From positions 24,628 through 88,627 of the forward strand of contig NZ_BONE01000035.1 of assembly GCF_016862555.1 (NCBI RefSeq): DNA of 64,000 bases, in the 5' to 3' direction. A model generated the notes under the pieces. The model was not told the origin of the DNA. It saw only the letters and a list, made by a program, of their open reading frames with translations, and ran no database searches. The stretch comes from Asanoa siamensis. Lineage in GTDB: Bacteria; Actinomycetota; Actinomycetes; Mycobacteriales; Micromonosporaceae. The stretch's first letter is position 1, and every line of letters begins with the position of its first letter. The translations under genes were made by a program, and so were the position numbers. This document shows positions 41,494-49,378 of the stretch, piece by piece.

Positions 41494-42495
41494 CTACTCG
41501 CCGAGTACGGCCGAGCGGTGGGTCGACCACTCGAGGGAGTGGCGGATGCCGTCCTCGACCGTGTAGTCGCAGGACCAGTCCAGGGCCGCCGCGGCCTTGT
41601 CGGTGCGGGTGTAGGAGCCGACCACGTCGCCCGGGCGGGACGGGGCCTCCGCCACCCGCAGGGGGCGGTCGGCGACCCGGCGGAAGGCGTCGACGAACTC
41701 GCGGACCGTCGTGCCCGTGCCCGAGCCCAGGTTCAGCACGTCGTAGCGACGGTCACCGCCCGCCGGCAGCACCTGGTCGAAACGGCGCAGGGCCTCGACG
41801 TGGGCGCGGGCCAGGTCCCAGACGTGGATGAAGTCGCGGATGCCGCTGCCGTCGCGGGTCGGCCAGTCGGTGCCCGTGATCTGGAACTCCTCGTCCTGCT
41901 CCAGCGCCGTGATCAGGCGGCCGAGCAGGTGGGTCGGCTTCGCGTGCTGCAGGCCCGTGCGCATCTTCGGGTCGGCGCCGATCGGGTTGAAGTAGCGCAG
42001 CGAGATGACCCGCAGGTCGTACGCGTTGGTGGCGTCCTCGAGGACCCACTCCATGACGGCCTTGGTCCGGGCGTACGGCGACTCGGGGCGCAGCGCCGAC
42101 GACTCGTCGACGGTGAAGTCGGCGCCCGGCGCGTAGATCGAGGCCGACGACGAGAACAGGTAGCGCTCGCAGCCGTTGCGGGTCACGTGCGCGATCAGGT
42201 CGAGCGACTTGGCGACGTTCTCCCGGTAGTAGCGGAGCGGCGATGACACCGACTCCGGCACCACGATCAGCGCGGCGGCGTGCACGACAGCCGAGATGTC
42301 CGGGTGATCGGCGAAGATCCGGTCGATGAGAGCGCCGTCGGCGATGTCACCCTCGTAGAAGATCCGGTCGCGGACGTATTCCGCGCGGCCCGTCACCAGG
42401 CTGTCCAGGACGACCGGGGTGATCCCGGCGTCGAGGCACGCCGACGCGACCGTGCTGCCGATGAAACCCGCGCCACCCGCGATCAAGACCTTCAT
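41494..42495 (-). CDS. galE: UDP-glucose 4-epimerase
   Basis: The 333-residue extended SDR enzyme interconverts UDP-glucose and UDP-galactose. It has the NAD motif GGAGFIGSTVASA near 7-19, the catalytic SSSASIY near 119 and SPYARTKAVMEWVLED near 142-157 with Tyr and Lys, and the family hallmark RYFNPIGADP near 170. NLGSGTGTTVREFVDAF near 265 and RPGDVVGSYTRTDKAAAALDW near 290 complete the fold. It supplies galactose units to wall or exopolysaccharide. A TAGGGT element is 7 bases upstream of the ATG. Confidence 0.93.
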   Translation of the reverse strand: MKVLIAGGAGFIGSTVASACLDAGITPVVLDSLVTGRAEYVRDRIFYEGDIADGALIDRIFADHPDISAVVHAAALIVVPESVSSPLRYYRENVAKSLDLIAHVTRNGCERYLFSSSASIYAPGADFTVDESSALRPESPYARTKAVMEWVLEDATNAYDLRVISLRYFNPIGADPKMRTGLQHAKPTHLLGRLITALEQDEEFQITGTDWPTRDGSGIRDFIHVWDLARAHVEALRRFDQVLPAGGDRRYDVLNLGSGTGTTVREFVDAFRRVADRPLRVAEAPSRPGDVVGSYTRTDKAAAALDWSCDYTVEDGIRHSLEWSTHRSAVLGE

Positions 42496-42502
42496 GGGCA
42501 GG

Positions 42503-42508
42503 ACCCTA
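42503..42508 (-). promoter_or_regulatory. Leaderless -10 element for galE
   Basis: TAGGGT on the minus strand ends 7 bases before the ATG at 42495. Confidence 0.55.
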
Positions 42509-42550
42509 CCAACCGCGTGCTTGTGTCCCACTCCACGCTCCGCGCGAGGT

Positions 42551-42562
42551 TACTCATGAGTA
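42551..42562. promoter_or_regulatory. Perfect 12-bp palindrome upstream of fadAB
   Basis: TACTCATGAGTA is fully symmetric and lies 40 bases upstream of the fadA GTG. Its size and position suit a TetR-family fatty-acid repressor; the protein is not encoded in the window. Confidence 0.6.
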
Positions 42563-42565
42563 GCA

Positions 42566-42577
42566 TACTGGTCAGTA
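42566..42577. promoter_or_regulatory. Second inverted repeat upstream of fadAB
   Basis: TACTG-GT-CAGTA shares the TACT/AGTA half-sites of the neighbouring palindrome, with centres 15 bp apart. The pair could be two contacts on one operator overlapping the promoter. Confidence 0.5.
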
Positions 42578-42602
42578 CCCCGTTCTGGAGGAGGCCCGAC
42601 CC

Positions 42603-43796
42603 GTGCCCCGATCTGTCCGCGACGTCGTGTTCGTCGACGGCATTCGCACCCCGTTCGGAAAGGCGGGTGGCATGTACGCGCACACCCGCGCCGACGACCT
42701 CGTCATCCGCTGCATCCGCGAGCTGCTCCGCCGCAACCCGTCGCTGCCACCGGAAAGGGTGGAGGAGGTCGCGATCGCCGCGACCACCCAGATCGGCGAC
42801 CAGGGCCTGACCATCGGCCGCACCGCCGCACTGCTGGCCGGCCTGCCCAAGACCGTGCCCGGCTTCGCCATCGACCGCATGTGCGCGGGCGCGATGACCG
42901 CGGTGACCACCGTCGCGGGCGGCATCGCGATGGGCGCCTACGACGTCGCGGTCGCCGGCGGCGTCGAGCACATGGGCCGCCACCCCATGGGCGAGGGCGT
43001 CGACCCCAACCCGCGCATCCTCGCCGAGAAGCTCGTCGACCCGTCCGCGCTGGTGATGGGCAAGACCGCCGAGAACCTGCACGACCGGCTGCCGGCGGTC
43101 ACCAGGGAGCGTGCGGACGCGTTCGGCCTGGCGAGCCAGGTCAGGACGGCCAAGGCGTACGCGAACGGCAAGCTGCAGGACGACCTCGTGCCGGTGGCGA
43201 TCCGCGACCCGGAGAACGGCTGGGGTCTGGCCACCGTGGACGAGGCGCCGCGCGACACCAGCCTGGCCAAGCTCGCCACGCTGAAGACCCCGTTCCGCCC
43301 GCACGGCCGGGTCACCGCCGGCAACTCGGCCGGCCTCAACGACGGCGCGACCGCGAGCATCATCGCCGCCGAGGAGACCGCCCGCGAGCTCGGCCTGCCG
43401 GTGGCCATGCGGCTCGTCTCGTACGGCTTCGTCGGCGTCGAGCCGGAGGTCATGGGCGTCGGCCCGATCCCGGCGACCGAGAAGGCGCTGCGGATCGCCG
43501 GGCTGTCCATCGAGGACATCGGGCTGTTCGAGCTCAACGAGGCGTTCGCCGTGCAGGTGCTGGCGTTCCTCGATCACTTCGGCATCGCCGACGACGACCC
43601 GCGGGTCAACCCGTGGGGCGGCGCGATCGCCGTCGGCCACCCGCTGGCCTCGTCCGGCGTGCGGCTGATGACGCAGCTCGCGCGCCAGTTCGCGGAGCAC
43701 CCCGAGGTGCGGTACGGCATCACCGCCATGTGCATCGGCATCGGCATGGGCGGCTCGGTCATCTGGGAGAACCCGGCCTGGGAGGGCGCCAAGTGA
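42603..43796 (+). CDS. fadA: Acetyl-CoA C-acyltransferase (thiolase)
   Basis: The 397-residue thiolase performs the last step of beta-oxidation, cleaving 3-ketoacyl-CoA. The nucleophile Cys lies in DRMCAGAMTAV near 93. NEAFAVQ is near 310, GGAIAVGHPLASSG near 340 carries the catalytic His, and the second Cys is in CIGIGMGGSV near 383. The GTG at 42603 has GGAGGAGG about eight bases upstream. The stop overlaps the fadB start by 4 bases, so the pair forms the alpha/beta units of the multienzyme complex. Two inverted repeats lie upstream. Confidence 0.95.
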   Translation: MPRSVRDVVFVDGIRTPFGKAGGMYAHTRADDLVIRCIRELLRRNPSLPPERVEEVAIAATTQIGDQGLTIGRTAALLAGLPKTVPGFAIDRMCAGAMTAVTTVAGGIAMGAYDVAVAGGVEHMGRHPMGEGVDPNPRILAEKLVDPSALVMGKTAENLHDRLPAVTRERADAFGLASQVRTAKAYANGKLQDDLVPVAIRDPENGWGLATVDEAPRDTSLAKLATLKTPFRPHGRVTAGNSAGLNDGATASIIAAEETARELGLPVAMRLVSYGFVGVEPEVMGVGPIPATEKALRIAGLSIEDIGLFELNEAFAVQVLAFLDHFGIADDDPRVNPWGGAIAVGHPLASSGVRLMTQLARQFAEHPEVRYGITAMCIGIGMGGSVIWENPAWEGAK

Positions 43797-45787
43797 GCAG
43801 CGAGGTCGTGACCAAGGCGCTGGTACGCGCCGTCACCGTCAACGGGCACAAGGCCGCCCTGATCACGCTCGACAACGGGCTCGACCACACCAAGCCCAAC
43901 AGCTTCGGCCCGGGCGGCCTGGCCAGCCTCGACGAGGCGATCACGGCGGCCACGGCCCTGGAGCCCGCGTTTATCGCGATCACCGGCAAGCCGTACATCT
44001 TCTCGGTCGGCGCCGACATCACCGGGATGCCGATGATCAAATCAAGGGAACAGGCGGTCGAGCTCGGCCGGTACGGGCACCGCGTGTTCAACCGCCTGCG
44101 CGAGTCGGCGATCCCGACGTTCGCGTTCGTCAACGGCGTCGCGATGGGCGGCGGCCTGGAGGTGGCGCTGCACTGCCACTACCGCACGCTCTCGGGCGGG
44201 GCCAACGCGCTCGCGCTGCCCGAGGTCTCGCTCGGCCTCGTGCCGGCCTGGGGCGGCACGCAGCTCCTGCCCAACCTGATCGGCATCGCGCCCGCCGCCC
44301 AGGTGATCATCCAGAACCCGCTCACCCAGAAGACGCTGCGCCCGGCGCAGGCCCGCGAGCTGGGCATCGCCGACGTGCTGCTGGAGCCGGCCGACTTCCT
44401 GGAGCGCTCGCTCGAGTGGGCGGCCGGCGTGGTCGCGGGCGAGATCACCGTCGAGCGGCCGGAGATCGACCGCGACATGTGGGACGGCGTGCTCTACTTC
44501 GCGAAGCTGCAGCTCGACGAGAAGCTGCACGGCGCGGTGGCCTCGGCCGAGAAGGCGCTGGAGCTGCTGGCGCTGGCCAAGGACGCCGACTTCGCGACCG
44601 GCACCGCCGCCGAGGACGAGGCGCTCGGCGACCTGGTCACCGGCCCGCAGCTGCGCAACAGCCTGTACGCGTTCGACCTCGTGCAGCGCCGCGCGAAGAA
44701 GCCGGCCGGCGCGCCGGACAAGGCGCTGGCCCGCGATGTCACCAAGGTCGGCGTCGTCGGCGCCGGGCTGATGGCCGGGCAGATGGCGCTGCTGTTCGCC
44801 CGCCGCCTTGAGGTGCCGGTGGTGCTCACCGACCTCGACCAAGAGCGGGTCGACAAGGGCGTCGCCTACGTGCACGGCGAGATCGACAAGCTGCGGGGCA
44901 AGGGCCGGATCGACGAGGGCACGGCGGCCAAGCTGCACGGTCTCGTCAGCGGCTCGGTCGACAAGGCCGTGTTCGCCGACGCCGACTTCGTCATCGAGGC
45001 GGTGTTCGAGGACCTGGCCGTCAAGAAGCAGGTCTTCGCCGAGCTGGAGAAGGTCGTCTCGCCCGAGGCGGTGCTGGCCACCAACACCTCGTCGCTGTCG
45101 GTCACGGAGATGGCCGCCGACCTCGAGCACCCGGAGCGGGTCGTCGGCTTCCACTTCTTCAACCCGGTGTCGGTGATGCCGCTGGTCGAGATCGTCCGGG
45201 CCGGCAAGACCGACGACCCGGCGCTGGCCACGGCGTTCGCGGTCGGCAGGCAGTTGCGCAAGTCCTGCGTGCTGGTCAAGGACGCCCCGTCGTTCGTGGT
45301 CAACCGGCTGCTGACCCGGTTCCTCGGCGAGATCTACGCGGCGATCGACGCCGGCACCCCGGTCGAGGTGGCCAACACCGCCCTCGACCCGCTGGGCCTG
45401 CCGATGCGGCCGCTCGCGCTGCTCACGATGGTCGGGCCGGCGGTCGCGCTGCACGTGTCGAAGACCATGCACGCGGCGTTCCCGGACCGGTTCGGCGTCA
45501 GCGCCAACCTGGGCCGGATCGTCGAGAGCGGGAAGTCGCTGACCGACCGCGAGGGCAACATCGACGAGTCGGTGGTCGCGCTGCTCGAGGTCGGCGACGC
45601 CCCGCTGACGGCCGAACAGGTGCGCGACCGGGCCCTCGACGCGATCGCCGAGGAGGTCAAGCTCATGCTGGCCGACGGCGTGGTCGCCGACGCCAAGGAC
45701 ATCGACCTGTGCCTGGTGCTGGGCGCGGGCTGGCCGTTCCACCTGGGCGGCATCACGCCGCACCTGGCGGCCACGGGCCGGCTCTGA
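43793..45787 (+). CDS. fadB: 3-hydroxyacyl-CoA dehydrogenase/enoyl-CoA hydratase (FadB-like)
   Basis: The 664-residue bifunctional enzyme has a crotonase domain first (ITGKPYIFSVGADITGM near 62-79 with the oxyanion Gly, and FVNGVAMGGGLEVALHC near 105-121). An NAD-binding Rossmann domain follows from VGVVGAGLMAGQMAL near 318. Then FFNPVSVMPLVEIV is near 460 and the C-terminal 3HCDH domain to the end. It hydrates and oxidises enoyl-CoA, and its partner thiolase is encoded just upstream. The longer frame from 42881 is an artefact of an open frame inside fadA; the GTG at 43793 starts in the fadA stop. A bidirectional hairpin terminator follows. Confidence 0.94.
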   Translation: MSSEVVTKALVRAVTVNGHKAALITLDNGLDHTKPNSFGPGGLASLDEAITAATALEPAFIAITGKPYIFSVGADITGMPMIKSREQAVELGRYGHRVFNRLRESAIPTFAFVNGVAMGGGLEVALHCHYRTLSGGANALALPEVSLGLVPAWGGTQLLPNLIGIAPAAQVIIQNPLTQKTLRPAQARELGIADVLLEPADFLERSLEWAAGVVAGEITVERPEIDRDMWDGVLYFAKLQLDEKLHGAVASAEKALELLALAKDADFATGTAAEDEALGDLVTGPQLRNSLYAFDLVQRRAKKPAGAPDKALARDVTKVGVVGAGLMAGQMALLFARRLEVPVVLTDLDQERVDKGVAYVHGEIDKLRGKGRIDEGTAAKLHGLVSGSVDKAVFADADFVIEAVFEDLAVKKQVFAELEKVVSPEAVLATNTSSLSVTEMAADLEHPERVVGFHFFNPVSVMPLVEIVRAGKTDDPALATAFAVGRQLRKSCVLVKDAPSFVVNRLLTRFLGEIYAAIDAGTPVEVANTALDPLGLPMRPLALLTMVGPAVALHVSKTMHAAFPDRFGVSANLGRIVESGKSLTDREGNIDESVVALLEVGDAPLTAEQVRDRALDAIAEEVKLMLADGVVADAKDIDLCLVLGAGWPFHLGGITPHLAATGRL

Positions 45788-45789
45788 CG

Positions 45790-45835
45790 GACGACGAAGG
45801 GCCCCGGGGAATCCCCCGGGGCCCTTCGCGTCGTC
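45790..45835. terminator. Bidirectional intrinsic terminator
   Basis: A perfect 15-bp stem (CGAAGGGCCCCGGGG and its complement) with an AATC loop is extended by an outer GACGA/TCGTC pairing across a 2-base bulge. It lies between the convergent fadB and YGQ-rich genes and can stop both. Confidence 0.9.
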
Positions 45836-45838
45836 GCA

Positions 45839-46924
45839 CTACTGCTTCTCGACCTCGCCGCGCATGGCCACGAAGCTCTTGTAGGCGTTGGTGCCGTCGG
45901 TCTTGTAGATGCCGATCATGCCGACGCTGCCCTTGTCGGCCCAGGCGCAGATGCCCATCGGCACCTCGGCGCCGCTGTCGCTGATCGTGGCGTCGGCGCA
46001 GCGGGCCTCGCCGCCCAGCGGGCCCGGGTCGACGTCCTTCACGTTCTTCATCGTGAAGCCGCCCTGGCCGACGCCGCCGAACGCCTCGTCGAGCTCCTGC
46101 TTGGGATCGGTGACCAGGCCGGACGCCGCCACCAGCATGATCAGGTCGCCGCTCTTCAGGTCGCCGTAGAACGCGGCCGCCGTGCTGCTCGTGTCGGGCA
46201 GGTCGGTGTTGAGCTCGTTCTTCATGCTGTCGACCACGCCCTGCAACGACGGGTCGCTGATCTTCGGCTTGCCGCCCAGCGTCGCGGGCGCGACCACGCG
46301 GGTGTTCGCCGCCGTGACGACGTCGCCCACGTCGTCCTTGAGCAGGAAGAAGAGCCCGACGCCACCGCCGACACAGAGCACCAGCACGACCGCGAGCACG
46401 ATGAGCACGATGCGGCCGGCGCGGCTCTTCTTCGGCGGCGCGGTCGGCGGCATCGGCGGGCCGCCGAACGGCTGCTCACCGTAGGTCGGCTGCTGCGGCG
46501 GCTGGCCGTAACCGGGCTGCGGGTAACCGGGCTGCTGCCCGTAGGGCGCCGGCGAGGACGGCGGCTGGCCGTAGGGCGCGCCCGAGGACGGCTGCTGCTG
46601 GCCGTAGTCGCCGTAGCCGGGCTGCTGCCCGTAGCCGGGCTGGCCGTAACCGGGCTGCTGGCCGTAACCGGGCTGCTGGCCGTAGGTGGGCTGCTGCGGC
46701 GGCTGCCCGTAGGTGCCCGGCTGCGGCTGGCCGTAGGTCTGCCCGGGCGGCTGGTCGCCGTACGGCTGGCCGTACTGCGGCGGCTGCTCGCCGTAGTTGG
46801 GCTGCTGCCCGTACTGCGGCTGCTGCTGGCCGTAGCCGGGCTGCTGGCCGTAGGGCGGCTGCGGCTGGTCGCCGTAAGGCGGCTGGGAGCCGTAGGGCGG
46901 CGGCTGCGAGTAAGGGTCGGACAT
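45839..46924 (-). CDS. YGQ/PGYGQ-repeat membrane protein
   Basis: The 361-residue protein has a disordered N-terminal half (residues 1-175) made of near-tandem PGYGQQ and PPYGQ units, extremely rich in Gln, Tyr, Gly and Pro. A short basic spacer (PPKKSRAGR) leads into one membrane segment near 193-214. An extracytoplasmic domain of about 145 residues follows, including [21 protein letters not shown] and two Cys in [22 protein letters not shown]. The outer domain resembles actinobacterial lipoprotein/DUF-type domains I cannot name. The prion-like cytosolic repeat may drive self-association. A good ribosome binding site (GGGGAG) precedes the ATG. Confidence 0.75.
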   Translation of the reverse strand: MSDPYSQPPPYGSQPPYGDQPQPPYGQQPGYGQQQPQYGQQPNYGEQPPQYGQPYGDQPPGQTYGQPQPGTYGQPPQQPTYGQQPGYGQQPGYGQPGYGQQPGYGDYGQQQPSSGAPYGQPPSSPAPYGQQPGYPQPGYGQPPQQPTYGEQPFGGPPMPPTAPPKKSRAGRIVLIVLAVVLVLCVGGGVGLFFLLKDDVGDVVTAANTRVVAPATLGGKPKISDPSLQGVVDSMKNELNTDLPDTSSTAAAFYGDLKSGDLIMLVAASGLVTDPKQELDEAFGGVGQGGFTMKNVKDVDPGPLGGEARCADATISDSGAEVPMGICAWADKGSVGMIGIYKTDGTNAYKSFVAMRGEVEKQ

Positions 46925-47035
46925 CACGGCTCCCCGGGGGTCACAGGTGGACTGCCGGATCGTAGCGACCCTGTGCACCCGCCGCGCACCCTGCGTCAGC
47001 CACGGGACACAACTCTTGCCTCGATCGTGACCAGG

Positions 47036-47422
47036 TCAACTCGCCGCCCGCTCGGCCGCGCTGCGCTCCACGCAGAACTCGTTGCCCTCCGGGTCGGCCA
47101 GCGTGACCCAGCCCGTGCCGTCGGGGCGGCGGTGGTCGCCGACCAGGGTGGCACCGATGCCGAGCAGGCGCTCGACCTCCGCGTCACGGCCGTGGTCGGT
47201 CGGCTGGAGGTCGAAGTGCAGGCGGTTCTTGGTGGTCTTGTCGTCGGGGACGCGGCAGAACAGCACGCTCGGGCCGGCGCCTTCCGGCGCGATCAGCAGC
47301 GCCTCCGGATCGCCCGGGAAGTCGTCTTCGGAGCGTGGGTAGCCGAGCACGTCGGACCACCAGCCGGCCAGGGCGTACGGGTCGTGGCTGTCGACGTTGA
47401 CGTGATGGATGCGGTTGGTCAT
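47036..47422 (-). CDS. VOC family protein (glyoxalase/bleomycin-resistance fold)
   Basis: The 128-residue protein is a single vicinal-oxygen-chelate domain. It opens RIHHVNVDSHDPYALAGWWSDVLGY, has RLHFDLQPTDHGRDAEVERLLGIGAT near 67-92, and ends VTLADPEGNEFCVE. His at the start, His in LHFDL and Glu near the end are the usual metal ligands. The type with an AGWWSDVLGY helix is common in actinomycetes and its substrates are unknown. It is transcribed on its own on the minus strand. Confidence 0.85.
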   Translation of the reverse strand: MTNRIHHVNVDSHDPYALAGWWSDVLGYPRSEDDFPGDPEALLIAPEGAGPSVLFCRVPDDKTTKNRLHFDLQPTDHGRDAEVERLLGIGATLVGDHRRPDGTGWVTLADPEGNEFCVERSAAERAAS

Positions 47423-47454
47423 GGCGGTCACCGTGGCAGAGGCGACCCCGCGGA

Positions 47455-48666
47455 TCAACGCGGTTTCGCGTCACCGACGGTGGCCGAGCCCGCGGCGACG
47501 GGCGTGACGCTCGCCGCCGGCAGGGTCACCCGCACCTCGAGACCGCCGTCCTCCTGCGGTGTCGCCGTCACGCTGCCGCCGTGCGCGTCGCACACCGCGC
47601 GCACGATCGACAGGCCCAGCCCCGACCCGCGGGCCCCGGTGCGCTCGCGGCCGCCCCGGCGGAACGGCTCGAACAGCCCCGGCACGTCGCCGGCGTCCAC
47701 CTCGAAGCCGGTGTTGCCGACCACCAGGAACACCTGGTCGCCCTCGGTGCCGGCGCGGGCCCAGAGCCGGCCGTGCAGGTGGTTGTAGCGCACCGCGTTC
47801 TCGACGAGGTTGCCGGCGAGCCGCTCGAGCAGGCCGGGGTCGCCCACCACCGGGGCCGGTGCGAGGTCGGTCTCCACGACGAGCCCGAGCCGGTCGACCT
47901 CGCCGCGCATCGCCGACAGCGCGGCGCGCAGCCCGTCGGCCAGGTCCGCCGGGACCTTGCGACCCAGCCGCCGGCCCCGCTGCCCCTCGCTGCGGGCCAG
48001 CACCAGCAGGGCGTCGACCAGCCCGTTGGCCCGCTCCGAGGCGTCCCGCACGACGGTGGCCATCCGGCGGAACTCGGTCGCGTCGGCCTCGTCGTCGGCC
48101 AGCGTCACGTCGATCTCGGTGCGCATCACGGCCAGCGGCGTGCGCAACTCGTGCGAGGCGTTGGCGACGAACCGCTTCTGCGCGTCGAAGGCCGCGCCGA
48201 GGCGGTCGAGCATCGCGTCGAACGTACGGGCGAGCTCGGCGATCTCGTCGTCGGCGCCCGTGTAGCGGATGCGCTGGTCGAGCGTCTGCTCGCTCAACCG
48301 GCGGGCGGTCGCGGTGACGCGGTGCAGCGGGCGCAGCGCCCGCCCGGCCACCGCGTAGGCCGCCACGATGCCGACCAGGCTGGTCACCAGCAGCGCCAGC
48401 AGGCCCTTGACGAGCAGCTCACGCGAGGCGGAGTCGACCACCTGGGCCTGCCAGGCGGCCGCGTCGAGCCGGCGCCCGTCGGCCAGGTCGACGAACGCGC
48501 CCGGCTGGAGCTGGTCGGCGGGGTGGATGGCGTCGCCGACCAGCACCCAGGCGAGCAGGATCAGGACGAGCCCGGTCGCCACCACGACGACGCCGTTGAG
48601 CAGGGTGAGCCGCAACCGCAACGTCGGTCGGGGCCCGCGCTGCCGGTCGGCCGCATAAACCGTCAT
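47455..48666 (-). CDS. cutS: CutS-like HAMP sensor histidine kinase
   Basis: The 403-residue kinase starts RPTLRLRLTLLNG and has membrane segments near 22-45 and 86-108, a short extracytoplasmic loop (about 40 residues), and a HAMP domain near 110-165. HisKA reads RFVANASHELRTPLAVMRTE (His near 180), and the HATPase domain has N-box NAVRYNH, then GSGLGLSIVRAVCDAHGG near 355. Its start overlaps the response regulator's stop by 4 bases. The arrangement matches Streptomyces CutRS, a secretion-stress system. The sensor loop here has no Cys, unlike descriptions of CutS. Confidence 0.85.
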   Translation of the reverse strand: MTVYAADRQRGPRPTLRLRLTLLNGVVVVATGLVLILLAWVLVGDAIHPADQLQPGAFVDLADGRRLDAAAWQAQVVDSASRELLVKGLLALLVTSLVGIVAAYAVAGRALRPLHRVTATARRLSEQTLDQRIRYTGADDEIAELARTFDAMLDRLGAAFDAQKRFVANASHELRTPLAVMRTEIDVTLADDEADATEFRRMATVVRDASERANGLVDALLVLARSEGQRGRRLGRKVPADLADGLRAALSAMRGEVDRLGLVVETDLAPAPVVGDPGLLERLAGNLVENAVRYNHLHGRLWARAGTEGDQVFLVVGNTGFEVDAGDVPGLFEPFRRGGRERTGARGSGLGLSIVRAVCDAHGGSVTATPQEDGGLEVRVTLPAASVTPVAAGSATVGDAKPR

Positions 48667-49334
48667 GACACCAGCTCCCCCGGCATCCGGTAACCGGCGC
48701 CGACCACCGTCTCGATCAAGGGCGGCTCGCCCAGCTTCTTGCGCAGCGTCATAACCGTCACCCGGACCGTCGTCGTGAAGGGATCCGTGTTGGCGTCCCA
48801 GACCCGCTCCAGCAGCTCCTCGCTGGACACCACCGCGCCGCGCGCCTTGAGCAGCTCCTCGAGCACGCCGAACTCCTTGCGGGTCAGGTCGACCGCCGCC
48901 CCGGCCCGGGTGGCCACCCGGCGGGCCGGGTCGAGCACCAGGTCGGCGATCGCGAGCACCGGCGGCGCGGGCGGCGTGGCCCGCCGGCCGAGCGCACGCA
49001 CGCGGGCGACCAGCTCGTCGAAGGCGAACGGCTTGGGCAGGTAGTCGTCGGCGCCGAGCTGCAGCCCGTCGACCCGGTCGGCGACGGTGCCACTCGCCGT
49101 CAGCATCAGCACCCGGGTCAGCGCCCCGGAGGACACCAGGTCGGCGCAGATCTGGTCGCCGTGCACGCCGGGCAGGTCGCGGTCCAGCACGACCACGTCG
49201 TACCTGGTCACGAACGCCATCTCGTGGCCCGCCGTGCCGTCGTAGGCGACGTCGACGGCCAGCCCGTGCCGTCGCAACCCGCGCGCGATCGCGTCGGCCA
49301 GGTTGCGCTCGTCCTCCACCACCAGCACCCGCAC
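48663..49334 (-). CDS. cutR: CutR-like OmpR/PhoB response regulator
   Basis: The 223-residue regulator has the receiver motifs VVEDERNLADAIARGL near 5-20 (acidic pair), VVVLDRDLPGVHGD near 47 (phospho-Asp), LMLTASG near 76, and DDYLPKPFAFDEL near 96 with the conserved Lys. The C-terminal winged helix reads DLTRKEFGVLEELLKARGAVVSSEELLERVWD and TTTVRVTVMTLRKKLGEPP. The pattern closely follows Streptomyces CutR. The GTG at 49334 is supported by GGGAGG eight bases upstream. It lies 44 bases after the second propeller gene and may be read through from dxs. Confidence 0.85.
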   Translation of the reverse strand: MRVLVVEDERNLADAIARGLRRHGLAVDVAYDGTAGHEMAFVTRYDVVVLDRDLPGVHGDQICADLVSSGALTRVLMLTASGTVADRVDGLQLGADDYLPKPFAFDELVARVRALGRRATPPAPPVLAIADLVLDPARRVATRAGAAVDLTRKEFGVLEELLKARGAVVSSEELLERVWDANTDPFTTTVRVTVMTLRKKLGEPPLIETVVGAGYRMPGELVS

Positions 49335-49378
49335 GGCGAAAGCCTCCCTCACCCCACGTCAAGTCCGTGTGAGCAAAG

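Noticed and set aside
42881..43792. N-terminal extension of the fadB frame inside fadA
   Set aside because: The extension is Arg-rich nonsense, and the crotonase homology starts at the GTG at 43793, coupled to the fadA stop.
46540..46910. CRISPR-like or tandem DNA repeat
   Set aside because: The periodicity comes from codons of the PGYGQQ protein repeats. Units are irregular and without spacers.
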